DNA of 64,000 nucleotides, from contig JADKDM010000001.1 in the NCBI GenBank assembly GCA_016714565.1, positions 1-64,000 of the forward strand. Direction: 5' to 3'. This DNA comes from Candidatus Villigracilis propinquus. GTDB lineage: Bacteria > Chloroflexota > Anaerolineae > Anaerolineales > Villigracilaceae. The first letter of the stretch is position 1. Every line of letters starts with the position of its first letter. A model generated the notes under the pieces. It did not search any database, was not told the DNA's origin, and saw nothing but the letters and a program-made list of their open reading frames with translations. The translations under genes were made by a program, and so were the position numbers. Positions 50,683-58,983 of this stretch are shown in pieces.

Positions 50683-51504
50683 CTAGAACTCTATCTCGCC
50701 GATCTGCTCAAAATTGATATCGAACAATTCCTCGGCTTCGGTCTCCAATTCAGCCTCCACCGCATCCCCGGCGCGGACTCCGCGATTGCAGTACGATCTA
50801 TAGGGGCAGTAACTGCATTTCGAGACTTCATCAGTTTTCGGGAAGATTGAAGCGGTTGCAATTTCATCCGCAAGTTTGGTGAGCGCATCCCAATCCCGTT
50901 TGAATTGATCCGCCTTGTAGGCAAATCGCGCAGGGTCATTGGGAAAATCTGGGAACCAATAGATCATTTCGATCTGCTCAGGCTGGATGGGTTTGCCGCC
51001 GTTGAAATGCGCGCCTGCCTGCACGAGCAATGCGCGATACACCCGCGTCTGCCAGCGGATGGCGAGCCACTCATTCTTGGGTCGCTTGCGGTAGGTCTTC
51101 CAATCGTAGATGTAGACTTTGTCGCCATCGAAACCGATCAAGTCATATTTTGCGACGAGACGAAATTTTCCGAGCGGCGCGGAGAGAGTGATTTCTGTCT
51201 TGAGACCTGACAGGTCTTTAAGACCTGTCAGGTCTTTTGCATGAATATAGTTATCCCACCAGCGTTGCAGGTTTTCCGTGTTGGCAAACTTCGCAACCTG
51301 CTCCGTGGGAATGCCAATGAGATGTTGCTGCGCGAGGCGATGAAAATATTCACCTTCTTTTTGATGCTTTTCATTTTCGAGCGCGGGCTCGGTTTCGATG
51401 GCGGGATACGCCAACTGTTCAAGGTAACGCAGCTCGAACCTGCGCGGGCAGTCGTTGTAATCCTGCAGGGATGACTGGCTGAGAGTGGTCAATTGGATGG
51501 GCAT
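50683..51504 (-). CDS. PD-(D/E)XK nuclease with probable Fe-S cluster (Cas4/AddB-like)
   Basis: 273 residues, PDDEXK_1 group. The nuclease core is KYDLIGFDGDKVYIYDWKTY (Asp and the D/E-x-K equivalent near 120-139) with QTRVYRALLVQ as motif IV. Four Cys, one in DYNDCPRRFELRY (near 19) and three in CSYCPYRSYCNRG (226-235), match the Fe-S arrangement of Cas4 and AddB. Not beside any Cas gene or helicase. Residues about 90-101 (DLTGLKDLSGLK) come from an inserted-looking palindrome. Probably acts on DNA ends in repair; the exact role is unknown. Confidence 0.85.
   Translation of the reverse strand: MPIQLTTLSQSSLQDYNDCPRRFELRYLEQLAYPAIETEPALENEKHQKEGEYFHRLAQQHLIGIPTEQVAKFANTENLQRWWDNYIHAKDLTGLKDLSGLKTEITLSAPLGKFRLVAKYDLIGFDGDKVYIYDWKTYRKRPKNEWLAIRWQTRVYRALLVQAGAHFNGGKPIQPEQIEMIYWFPDFPNDPARFAYKADQFKRDWDALTKLADEIATASIFPKTDEVSKCSYCPYRSYCNRGVRAGDAVEAELETEAEELFDINFEQIGEIEF
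51203..51235. repeat. in-frame TTA-loop palindrome inside the nuclease gene
   Basis: Perfect 15-bp arms AGACCTGACAGGTCT and AGACCTGTCAGGTCT around TTA. 33 bp equal 11 codons, so the frame is kept. Same design as the copy in smc, and its arm is the same as in the terminator at 39246. Confidence 0.9.
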
Positions 51505-51686
51505 ACCTTATTTTGCCACAGATTTTTGTGCCTATGCTATACTTCGGAAAAAGGGAGTGGCTACTTCATTAACCGACCACACAGACTCGAAGACGCAAAA
51601 ACTTGAAGACTTCGTGCTTTTGTACTTTAGTGATTGATGAAAGTTCAGCATGGCCGCTCTGTAAAAGAAAAATTTTGGAGTTTCAA

Positions 51687-52775
51687 ATGGGACAGGAAAC
51701 GCAAGTAGCAGTTTTTATAGATTACGACAATATTGAGATCAGTGTGGAAGAAGCCTTCGGCAAAAGCGCCGATGTGGACTGGGCACGTATCTTTCAGTAT
51801 GCAGGCCAGATGGGCCGCGTGGTGCTGCGCCGCGCCTACGCCGATTGGGCCGAAGCCGCTAGCAAACAGCGTCAACTGCTCAGCCTCGGCGTGGAGTTGG
51901 TTCACGTCAACAGCAAGCGCGGAAAGAACGCTGCCGATATTCGCATTGTGATCGACGCGCTCGAATTGTTCTACGATGAGAAGAACGCTTTCACGCATGT
52001 CCTGCTTGTTTCAGGCGATGGCGATTTCACCGAGTTGGTTCATCGTTTGCGCGCGCATGGCAAGACCGTCATTGGCATGGGCGTCAGCGGCACGAGTGCA
52101 GATTATCTCATCAACGCTTGCGACAAATTTGTCTTTTACGATAAATGGCAGGGCGTGAATAAATTCAAAAAGACTTATCCAAACAACGGCGGCCAAAGCC
52201 AGTCTGCGCCGAAACAAAGCAGCCCTCCGCTTGCGCCAAAGCAAGTCACTCCCCAGCCCGCAAAACCAAGCACACCCGCGCCGATCTCTCCAGAGAAAAA
52301 GCTGGATCGTTATTTGAATATTCTTGCAGGGCACAAGATCCGCATGATTCCCACCGAGCATCGTCCGCTCATCATTTACAAAATGTACGAGATCGTCAAA
52401 GCGAATCCTGATTTCTCATTCAATCAATTGAAGGAATATGCTGAAAACTTCTTCGCAAACGCAACGCCGAAGATCGACCAGCAGTTGGTGCTCGATACCT
52501 CGCATCAACTCTTTCATACGTTTTGTTTCGAGTTCGACACCGACACCACCGAGCGCATCTGGAATCGTAAGATGTGGCTGCCCGAAGATGTGACCAGCGC
52601 ATCTGACTTGCTCAACAAATGCGATCAGAAAATTTTGCAGATGCTCGTCAACGATCTCGGTCAATCTGAAAAATTGGATAAGGAGATCGCCGCACAAATT
52701 TTATACGGCGGCATCCGCAACCCCAAAGTGCTCGACCACATTCAGGATTTAATCGCCACGGAAAATCAGGTATAA
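51687..52775 (+). CDS. NYN-domain protein (LabA/DUF88-like)
   Basis: 362 residues from ATG 51687, with TTGGAG upstream. The NYN PIN-like ribonuclease core: VAVFIDYDNIEISVEE (residues 8-23), KNAADIRIVIDALE, and HVLLVSGDGDFTELVHRLRA (near 103-118), giving the acidic metal-binding set. A Pro/Gln-rich linker (about 170-205) leads to two helical parts that resemble winged-helix/LOTUS-like RNA-binding repeats (LDRYLNILAGHKIRMIPTEH). A -10-like TATACT lies at 51538. Probably acts on RNA. Confidence 0.82.
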   Translation: MGQETQVAVFIDYDNIEISVEEAFGKSADVDWARIFQYAGQMGRVVLRRAYADWAEAASKQRQLLSLGVELVHVNSKRGKNAADIRIVIDALELFYDEKNAFTHVLLVSGDGDFTELVHRLRAHGKTVIGMGVSGTSADYLINACDKFVFYDKWQGVNKFKKTYPNNGGQSQSAPKQSSPPLAPKQVTPQPAKPSTPAPISPEKKLDRYLNILAGHKIRMIPTEHRPLIIYKMYEIVKANPDFSFNQLKEYAENFFANATPKIDQQLVLDTSHQLFHTFCFEFDTDTTERIWNRKMWLPEDVTSASDLLNKCDQKILQMLVNDLGQSEKLDKEIAAQILYGGIRNPKVLDHIQDLIATENQV

Positions 52776-52783
52776 TCCCGAAC

Positions 52784-52879
52784 ATGATTTACGAATTTCG
52801 TGCAGGCAAATCTCCATTGATCATCGGTGTGCGTGGCTTCATCAACACTTCACCTTCTGGAATCGCGCCTGTACGCTGA
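52784..52879 (+). CDS. small reading frame, possible gene remnant
   Basis: 31 residues, MIYEFRAGKSPLIIGVRGFI to a stop, with a -10-like TATAAT at 52771 and a terminator right after. The motif SPLIIGV resembles the opening of N-formylglutamate amidohydrolases (SPLIISVPHAG), so it may be a remnant of that family; or it may be a genuine small peptide. Evidence is weak. Confidence 0.3.
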   Translation: MIYEFRAGKSPLIIGVRGFINTSPSGIAPVR

Positions 52880-52898
52880 AAGCATCACTTCAACTTTC

Positions 52899-52929
52899 AA
52901 ACGCCGCAGGCTGCCCTGCGGCGTTTTTG
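52899..52929 (+). terminator. terminator after the NYN gene
   Basis: 12-bp arms AAACGCCGCAGG and its complement, 4-nt loop, then TTGTTTTAA. Confidence 0.85.
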
Positions 52930-52943
52930 TTTTAATCATTGCT

Positions 52944-52968
52944 CTTTCGGGGGCTTAGCCCCCGAAAA
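52944..52968. repeat. TTA-loop hairpin, GGGGCTTAGCCCC type
   Basis: Perfect 11-bp arms CTTTCGGGGGC and GCCCCCGAAAG around TTA. Third copy of the family; it lies 14 nt upstream of the ABC-F start, where it could influence translation. Confidence 0.7.
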
Positions 52969-52982
52969 GCCCAAAGGTCATC

Positions 52983-54581
52983 ATGATACAAATTCAACTC
53001 TCAAACATCACACTCGTCCTCGGCGCAAGACGCATCTTTGAAAACTTAAACTGGGAAATCCAGCGCGGACAAAAGATCGGGCTCATTGGGGCAAATGGCG
53101 CGGGGAAGTCTTCCCTCTTCAAAATGATCGAAGGCGAACATTCTCCCGAAATGGGCGGAACCATCACCCGCGCCCGCCTCATTACAACGGGATACCTGTC
53201 TCAACAACCCGAGCTTGATTCTTCGCTGACGGCTTTTGAAGCCGCGCTCGCGGGCAACCCGCGCGTAGCGGAAGTCCATGCCGAGTTGGAACGTGTGGAA
53301 AATAGTTTGAGTGACCCAGAAGTCTATGGCAATGAAAAGAAACTGGAACGCGCTCTTGACCAGCAGCACAAACTCATTGACGAGTACTACTCCCTCGGCG
53401 GTGACTCGTATCCCGCGCGGGTTCGTGAACTACTGCTCGGGCTGGGACTCGCTGAAAGTGAATTGACCAAGCCCATGTCCGTGTTGAGCGGCGGACAGAA
53501 AAAACTGATCGGGTTGGCGCGTCTGCTGCTTGTCCGCCCTGATATTTTGCTGTTGGACGAACCCGATAATCATCTCGACCTGCCTGGAAAAATGTATCTC
53601 GAAAAACTCATCCGCGAATACGAAGGGACGGTGGTCATCATTTCGCATGACCGTTATTTGTTGGATGCCGCCATCACGCACATTGCTGAGTTGGAAGATG
53701 GACGGCTGACGTTATTTGGCGGCAACTACACCGATTTCGTAATCGATAAGGAAGAAAGACTTGCGCGGCAGGAAGAGTTGTATCAAATCCAAAAACGCGG
53801 AATTGCCCGCATGGAAATGGCGATCAAGCGTTACAGGCTTTGGGTTCAGTTCAACGATAAATTTGCCAGCCGCATTCACGCCATGGAAGCGCGCATCGCG
53901 CGAGTGGATAAAATTGAAAAGCCAACTCTGGATCGCAAGCGCATGGAATTGCGCCTCAACGGCTGGCGCGGCTCGAACAAGGTTTTGGAATTTGTGGATG
54001 TTGCCAAATCCTTCGGTGCGAAAAAAGTTTTCTCTGGCGTGAACGAAACCATCTGGCACGGAGAGCGCGTTGGGTTGATCGGCCCGAACGGCGCGGGAAA
54101 GTCCGTTATGCTGCGGATGATCCTCGGCAGGGAAATGCCTGACGTTGGCGAAATAAAGATCGGCCCGAGCGTGTCCGTTGGATATTACGCCCAAGAGCAT
54201 GAGACTCTCGACTTCAACCAAACCGTTGTGGACTCTGTCCGCTATGCGGGTGAGATGAGCGAGTCGAGAGCCACAGCATTTTTGCTGCGATATTTGTTCA
54301 CCTACAAACAGGTCTCGCAAAAGATCGGCGAACTCTCTGGCGGCGAGCGCAGCAGACTTCAACTCGCGTTGGTCGTTCTCTCAGGTGCGAATTTCCTTCT
54401 GTTGGATGAACCGACCAACAACCTCGATATCGCCTCCGCCGAAGTGCTTGAGCAAGCCTTGGAAGATTTCGAAGGCACGGTGCTGGTCATATCCCATGAC
54501 CGCTACTTCCTCGATAGAACCGTGGAACGATTGCTGGTCATCGAGAACGGGAGACTTGGCCGAATACCTTGGCGGCTATAG
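52983..54581 (+). CDS. ABC-F family ATPase with 3'-end frameshift
   Basis: 532 residues as it reads. Two ABC ATPase domains in one chain: Walker A GANGAGKSS (near 35) and GPNGAGKSV; signatures LSGGQKKLIGLAR and LSGGERSRLQLAL; Walker B LLLDEPDNHLDL and LLLDEPTNNLDI; a charged linker in between. No membrane part, so it belongs with Uup/YheS-like translation factors. The end reads NGRLGRIPWRL, but shifting one base at a GG near 54556 gives the family ending NGRLAEYLGGYSDYLETTRR with a stop at 54609. One extra G there, real or a sequencing slip, explains it. Start has AAGG. Confidence 0.88.
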   Translation: MIQIQLSNITLVLGARRIFENLNWEIQRGQKIGLIGANGAGKSSLFKMIEGEHSPEMGGTITRARLITTGYLSQQPELDSSLTAFEAALAGNPRVAEVHAELERVENSLSDPEVYGNEKKLERALDQQHKLIDEYYSLGGDSYPARVRELLLGLGLAESELTKPMSVLSGGQKKLIGLARLLLVRPDILLLDEPDNHLDLPGKMYLEKLIREYEGTVVIISHDRYLLDAAITHIAELEDGRLTLFGGNYTDFVIDKEERLARQEELYQIQKRGIARMEMAIKRYRLWVQFNDKFASRIHAMEARIARVDKIEKPTLDRKRMELRLNGWRGSNKVLEFVDVAKSFGAKKVFSGVNETIWHGERVGLIGPNGAGKSVMLRMILGREMPDVGEIKIGPSVSVGYYAQEHETLDFNQTVVDSVRYAGEMSESRATAFLLRYLFTYKQVSQKIGELSGGERSRLQLALVVLSGANFLLLDEPTNNLDIASAEVLEQALEDFEGTVLVISHDRYFLDRTVERLLVIENGRLGRIPWRL

Positions 54582-54606
54582 CGATTATTTGGAAACAACC
54601 AGACGA

Positions 54607-54669
54607 TAGACCATTGACTATTGACCACGGTTTGTTGTCCGTCGTCTGAGGTCTGCGGTCCGTCGTCCA
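54607..54669. repeat. nine-unit 7-bp repeat array
   Basis: TAGACCA, TTGACTA, TTGACCA, CGGTTTG, TTGTCCG, TCGTCTG, AGGTCTG, CGGTCCG, TCGTCCA: nine heptads, with GAC-type units first and GTC-type (complementary) units after. Lies directly behind the true end of the ABC-F gene and upstream of the ACT gene; a -10-like TATACT follows at 54675. Confidence 0.75.
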
Positions 54670-54746
54670 TATGCTATACTCGGCGATGAGATGAAATTTT
54701 GGCGGGAAATACCCCGCTCCATACTTACACAAAATGGGAGTCTGCC

Positions 54747-55271
54747 ATGTCGAAAAATGTTGTGTTGACCCTGACGGGTAAGGATAAGATCGGGCTTGTT
54801 GAACATGTCACCAGTCTGGTGGTGAAGCGCGGCGGCAATGTGGAAGCCAGCCGCATGGCACATCTGGGCGGGGAGTTTGCCATGCTCATGCTGATTTCCC
54901 TGTCTGATGGCGAGCAGGGCGGGTTGGATCAGGATTTGCAGCAATTGCGCGGCGAGGGCTATCAAGTCGCCGCATTGCAGACAGATGAAGCGAAGAAGTA
55001 CGAAGGTTGGCTGCCGTTCGAGATCGACGTCAATGGCGCAGACCATGAGGGCATCATCCACGATATTTCACATTATTTTGCTTCCCGCGGAATCAACATC
55101 GAAAGCATGGACACCAGTTCCACGCCCGCGCCGATGAGCGGCACGCCGCTATTTTCGATGAAGGGCGTTGTCCTCGTGCCGCCGAAGTTGAACTTCCACT
55201 CCTGGAGCGATGAGCTTGAAGAAATTTGCGACAGGTTGAATGTCAGTTTGAAAGTGGAGATGGTGAAGTAA
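54747..55271 (+). CDS. tandem ACT-domain protein, GcvR-like
   Basis: 174 residues from ATG 54747, with GGGAG upstream. First ACT domain KNVVLTLTGKDKIGLVEHVT, MAHLGGEFAMLMLISL; second about 85-170 with FEIDVNGADHEGIIHDISHY and GINIESMDTSSTPAPMSG. This is the layout of the glycine-cleavage-system repressor GcvR and its relatives. No GcvA partner is in the window, but a gcv operon is. The function may be regulatory, binding glycine or another amino acid. Confidence 0.83.
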   Translation: MSKNVVLTLTGKDKIGLVEHVTSLVVKRGGNVEASRMAHLGGEFAMLMLISLSDGEQGGLDQDLQQLRGEGYQVAALQTDEAKKYEGWLPFEIDVNGADHEGIIHDISHYFASRGINIESMDTSSTPAPMSGTPLFSMKGVVLVPPKLNFHSWSDELEEICDRLNVSLKVEMVK

Positions 55272-55372
55272 GAGCAGAATGCAGAAGGAAGAATGCAGAA
55301 GGCGGATGGCTAACTTGTGCCATCCGCCTTTTTACTTCTCACTTTTTACTTTTTTTCTTTTTGCTTTTCTGC
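55272..55372. repeat. 7-bp repeat arrays around a terminator
   Basis: Left array 55272-55306: GAGCAGA, ATGCAGA, AGGAAGA, ATGCAGA, AGGCGGA. Right array 55331-55372: TTTACTT, CTCACTT, TTTACTT, TTTTTCT, TTTTGCT, TTTCTGC, roughly complementary. They enclose the terminator at 55301-55335. Confidence 0.65.
55301..55335 (+). terminator. terminator of the ACT gene
   Basis: Perfect 10-bp arms GGCGGATGGC and GCCATCCGCC, 8-nt loop, then TTTTTAC. Confidence 0.88.
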
Positions 55373-55374
55373 TA

Positions 55375-56574
55375 TTACTCATACCTAAACCTCATCACCC
55401 CGATGGAGAGGAACAAGGCTGCAAAGCCAAGCAGAACTCCTGACTCGAGCAGGATACCTGACAGCCCGGCATTGCGGAGGAGGAGATCAATGAGTCCTTG
55501 CATGGCCCAAGTGGTGGGCAGGATTTTTACGATGTTTTGCACCGCAGCGGGGAATAATTCCAGCGGATACCAACAGCCGCCGAGCAGTGCCATGACCATG
55601 CCTGCCATGATGCTTAACCCGCTGGCTTGTCCCTCGGTTTTGACGAAGGTTCCCATTGCCGTGCCAATGGCTCCCGCAGCAAGAGCCGCGCAAGTGAGCA
55701 GAACGAAGAGTGCGAATGGCTCGCGTCCCCAGTTCAGGTCGAGCGCGAACATGCCGAACAGGATGAGCAGCGTCATTTGCACGAGAGCCATCACCACCTG
55801 ACCTGAAATCGTCCCAAGTAAAAAGATGGCTTTTGTGGTTGGGGTGGTGAGCAGGCGGCGCAGTGTTCCCTGCTGGCGTTCGTAGGCGAATAGGGCTGAG
55901 ATGCCGAACAATGGAATGAATACCCATGTCACCATTTGCCCTGCAGATGAATTTGCACGCGGATCATATTCCACATCTTCGGTTGTGTTGCCTTCGATGA
56001 CGGTGACGCGTTCGGGAGCATCTGCCTGCATATCTTTGGCGAGTTTCAGCGCATCGTCAAAATAGGCTTGCTCGGCTTCGGATGATTCGAATGTGCCTTT
56101 TGCTTTGGCCTGGTCTAATGCTGTGTTGGCGGCATTGATGGAACTGCTCACGCTGCGAATGGCGGTTTGAGCGGCGCGCTTTGCAATGCTGGCATCCATG
56201 TTGTTGGGCTGTTGACGGAATTCAAGCTCAGCAATTCCATTTTGAATGGATGCAAGATCCAGACCGGATGGGATGATCAAGATGGCATCTGTGCGGCGCG
56301 CATCAAAATCTGCTTCGGCATCTTCCAACGAAAGAACATCAGGATACGCCGCTGTGGATTTTTCCAACTCGGCGATGATCTCTTGTGAAATGGAGTTGTT
56401 CGCCTGATCTACCACGACGAGGCGCGTGCGGTTATTGGTTGGCGCACCTGAGGGAGTGCCGCCTGCGACCAAAAAGGTAAAGACGAGGGGAAGAATGATG
56501 AAGAACAGCAACTCCGATGAACTTGCAAATCGGACGATGGCATCCTTCCATGCGATGGCGAATATTTTTTTCAT
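55375..56574 (-). CDS. ABC-2 type exporter permease (second)
   Basis: 399 residues from ATG 56574, overlapping the stop of the upstream permease by ATGA; the open frame upstream has no better start. An N-terminal hydrophobic helix (FFIILPLVFTFLVAG), a large external domain (about 45-220), then five C-terminal helices with the ABC-2 motif FERQQGTLRRLLTTPTTKAI-like (YERQQGTLRRLL). Exports lipids, antibiotics or similar compounds together with the ATPase. The last of the three-gene operon. Confidence 0.88.
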   Translation of the reverse strand: MKKIFAIAWKDAIVRFASSSELLFFIILPLVFTFLVAGGTPSGAPTNNRTRLVVVDQANNSISQEIIAELEKSTAAYPDVLSLEDAEADFDARRTDAILIIPSGLDLASIQNGIAELEFRQQPNNMDASIAKRAAQTAIRSVSSSINAANTALDQAKAKGTFESSEAEQAYFDDALKLAKDMQADAPERVTVIEGNTTEDVEYDPRANSSAGQMVTWVFIPLFGISALFAYERQQGTLRRLLTTPTTKAIFLLGTISGQVVMALVQMTLLILFGMFALDLNWGREPFALFVLLTCAALAAGAIGTAMGTFVKTEGQASGLSIMAGMVMALLGGCWYPLELFPAAVQNIVKILPTTWAMQGLIDLLLRNAGLSGILLESGVLLGFAALFLSIGVMRFRYE

Positions 56575-57830
56575 TTCTGCACCAGATTCTTTTTGCCGAA
56601 GAGCAGGACAGAGGACAGGAAGAGGAGAATGCCCATCGTCAACAGGGCAGCGATCGGCGTGGAAAGATCCGCGAGCGTTCCGCCAAGAGCGAGTGTGGTG
56701 AATCCATCCAACGCCCATGCGTTCGGCGTGATGCGGCTCATCGTCTGAATCGAAGCGGGCATTTGATCCAATTGAATGAAACTGCCGCCGAGGATGCCGA
56801 AGATCAACATCACTGCCGAGCCAGTGTTGGCAACTTGCGCGGTGGTGCGTGCGAGTGCGGTGATGAGCATGCCCCAGCCTGTTGCGCCAAAGACCGCAAC
56901 GAGCACCAGAATGAGCACGCCGAGCGGGTCACCCCATTTCAATTGAAAGAGCAGCGATGTGCCGCCGATCAGGATCAACATCTGTGCGGCGCCTGTGAGA
57001 AAAATGCCGAAGACCTTGCCGCCTAAAATTTGCGCGGAGTTGGTCGGCGAAACGAGCAGACGCGGAAGCGTGCCTTGCGTTCTTTCAGCAAGGATGGAGC
57101 GGCCGCCATAACTGACGGTGTACATCAGGAACATCAACGCCATGCCGGGCGCGAGATACGCAAGCACATCGAACTCCACTTCTTCGCCTTGCGTGGTGGA
57201 GTTGAGCGTGATCGCGAGCGTTTCGTTGTTGGGGCTGTCTTGCAATTGCTGTCCCATCTCTGCGCCCACGGCTTGTGCCTGCTCAGGGGTGATGCGCCCG
57301 CTGATCATCATTTGCAAAATGGATGTTTGTGCGCTGATCGAACCTTCTTCAACGCGGCTCATGAATTCATCCAAAATGGATTTGATGATGCCCGCGCTGG
57401 TGGGGCGGGTGGGGTTGGCGTACAACTCGATCTCCACAACTTCGGGGCTGTTGCCCGCTGCGAAATCTTCCTGCTGTGGGATGATGCTGCGCGTGAAGCC
57501 TGCGGGAATGATGATGGCTGCCGCGGCATTGTCTTCTTCCACTTGCTGACGAGCCGCTTCGGGACTCTCGCCGAGAGTTGGTTCGACCAAATCGGCCAAG
57601 TCCTTCGAGTTGAATAGATCCACCAGAGCAGTGCTTAACTCGCCATCATCCTGATTAACAATGATGACGGGAATATCTGCAATGCCAGAGGTGTTGCCGC
57701 TGAAACGCCCGGTGACCAACCCCATGCCAAGCGTCAGCAGGAATGGCGCAACGAGCATAAGGATCAATGCGGCGCGGTCGCGAAAGACGAGGCGCAGGTC
57801 TTTGATGCCGATGAGAAAGGTTTTTGTCAT
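56571..57830 (-). CDS. ABC-2 type exporter permease (first)
   Basis: 419 residues, same architecture: an N-terminal helix after RDRAALILMLVAPFLLTL, an external domain, then helices with AERTQGTLPRLLVSPTNSA and a C-terminal helix pair. Forms a pair of half-permeases with the product of the next gene. Between it and the ATPase gene lies a 7-bp-period palindrome. Confidence 0.88.
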   Translation of the reverse strand: MTKTFLIGIKDLRLVFRDRAALILMLVAPFLLTLGMGLVTGRFSGNTSGIADIPVIIVNQDDGELSTALVDLFNSKDLADLVEPTLGESPEAARQQVEEDNAAAAIIIPAGFTRSIIPQQEDFAAGNSPEVVEIELYANPTRPTSAGIIKSILDEFMSRVEEGSISAQTSILQMMISGRITPEQAQAVGAEMGQQLQDSPNNETLAITLNSTTQGEEVEFDVLAYLAPGMALMFLMYTVSYGGRSILAERTQGTLPRLLVSPTNSAQILGGKVFGIFLTGAAQMLILIGGTSLLFQLKWGDPLGVLILVLVAVFGATGWGMLITALARTTAQVANTGSAVMLIFGILGGSFIQLDQMPASIQTMSRITPNAWALDGFTTLALGGTLADLSTPIAALLTMGILLFLSSVLLFGKKNLVQK

Positions 57831-57857
57831 AGTTGCTTTCCGATTATGTTTCGCATA

Positions 57858-57899
57858 CAGTAATTAGTAAATGGTAATTGCCAATTACCATTTACTAAT
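57858..57899. repeat. six-unit 7-bp repeat palindrome
   Basis: CAGTAAT, TAGTAAA, TGGTAAT, TGCCAAT, TACCATT, TACTAAT: the first three heptads are complementary to the last three. Arms of 17 bp (57863-57879 and 57883-57899) with loop GCC. The right end overlaps the stop region of the ATPase gene on the minus strand. Confidence 0.85.
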
Positions 57900-58839
57900 C
57901 TCTTAACGCGCGTCCCGTTAGATGCAAAAACACCGCTTCCAAATTCGGCTCGCGGATGTCAATGGAATGGATCTTGATTCCGCGCTCATTGGCTTTGGTC
58001 ACCACAGAAGCAAGGACATCCTTTGCGGACGGCGTGATGACTGAGATCTCGTTGTTGATCACATTGGCTTCAAGCACTTCCTTGATGGTCTTGAAAGAGG
58101 TTACCAGTGCTTCGGGGTCTTCGTTTTCGCCGATGTGCAGCACGAGCGTTTCTGTTTCACCGACTTGTTTGGTAAGTTCTTTCTGTGTGCCAATGGCGAT
58201 CAACTCACCGTGGTCAATGATGCCTACGCGGTTGGAAAGTTCTTCCGCTTCTTCCATGTAATGCGTGGTGTACAGGACGGTCATGCCTTTTTTGTTCAGG
58301 TCTTTCACCGTGTCGAGAATCGCGCGGCGGGATTGTGGGTCAATGCCCACGGTGGGTTCGTCCATGAAGAGCAGCCTGGGTTTGTGGAGCAAGCCAACGC
58401 CAATATTGACGCGGCGTTTCATCCCGCCTGAATAGGTTTTGACTCGGTCTTTGGCTTTGTCAGTTAGGCCGATCTGTTCAAGAACTTCATCCACGCGGTT
58501 AGAGAGAGGTTTTCCACCTAATCCGTACATTTGCCCCCAAAAGATGAGGTTTTCGCGAGCGGTTAGATCTTCATACAACGCCAGATCCTGTGGCACTACG
58601 CCGATGGCATTGCGCACATCCATTGGATTTTTCGTCACGGAATGTCCGGCAATGGTGGCGTCTCCAGAGGTGGGTGTGTACAAAGTGGAAAGCATCGAGA
58701 TGGTGGTTGTCTTCCCTGCACCGTTGGGGCCAAGCAGGCTGAAAATTTCACCTTCTTCAATATTGAAAGACACCCCTTTTACGGCTTGAAAGTCACCATA
58801 ATTTTTCGCAAGGTTTTGAACTTCGAGAATGTTAGGCAT
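57895..58839 (-). CDS. ABC exporter ATPase
   Basis: 314 residues. Walker A LLGPNGAGKTTTISML, Q-loop GVVPQDLALYEDLTA, signature TYSGGMKRRVNIGVGL, Walker B LLFMDEPTVGIDPQSRR, H-loop LYTTHYMEEAEELS. A C-terminal extension of about 80 residues ends NLEAVFLHLTGRALRD, as in DrrA/CcmA-type exporters. First gene of the operon ATPase-permease-permease; the start at 58839 has AAGGAG. Confidence 0.93.
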   Translation of the reverse strand: MPNILEVQNLAKNYGDFQAVKGVSFNIEEGEIFSLLGPNGAGKTTTISMLSTLYTPTSGDATIAGHSVTKNPMDVRNAIGVVPQDLALYEDLTARENLIFWGQMYGLGGKPLSNRVDEVLEQIGLTDKAKDRVKTYSGGMKRRVNIGVGLLHKPRLLFMDEPTVGIDPQSRRAILDTVKDLNKKGMTVLYTTHYMEEAEELSNRVGIIDHGELIAIGTQKELTKQVGETETLVLHIGENEDPEALVTSFKTIKEVLEANVINNEISVITPSAKDVLASVVTKANERGIKIHSIDIREPNLEAVFLHLTGRALRD

Positions 58840-58983
58840 GAGAACTCCTTGGGTTGGAGAGGGTATCTGGTCTGTGAGGGATATTTTTCTTTGGAAAAGA
58901 TTTCGATTGAAATCCTTGCCGTTTAAGGCCAGGGAACCCCTTTCAATCCTGAACGATTCCCTTTCTTTTAAAAATAATTAGCC

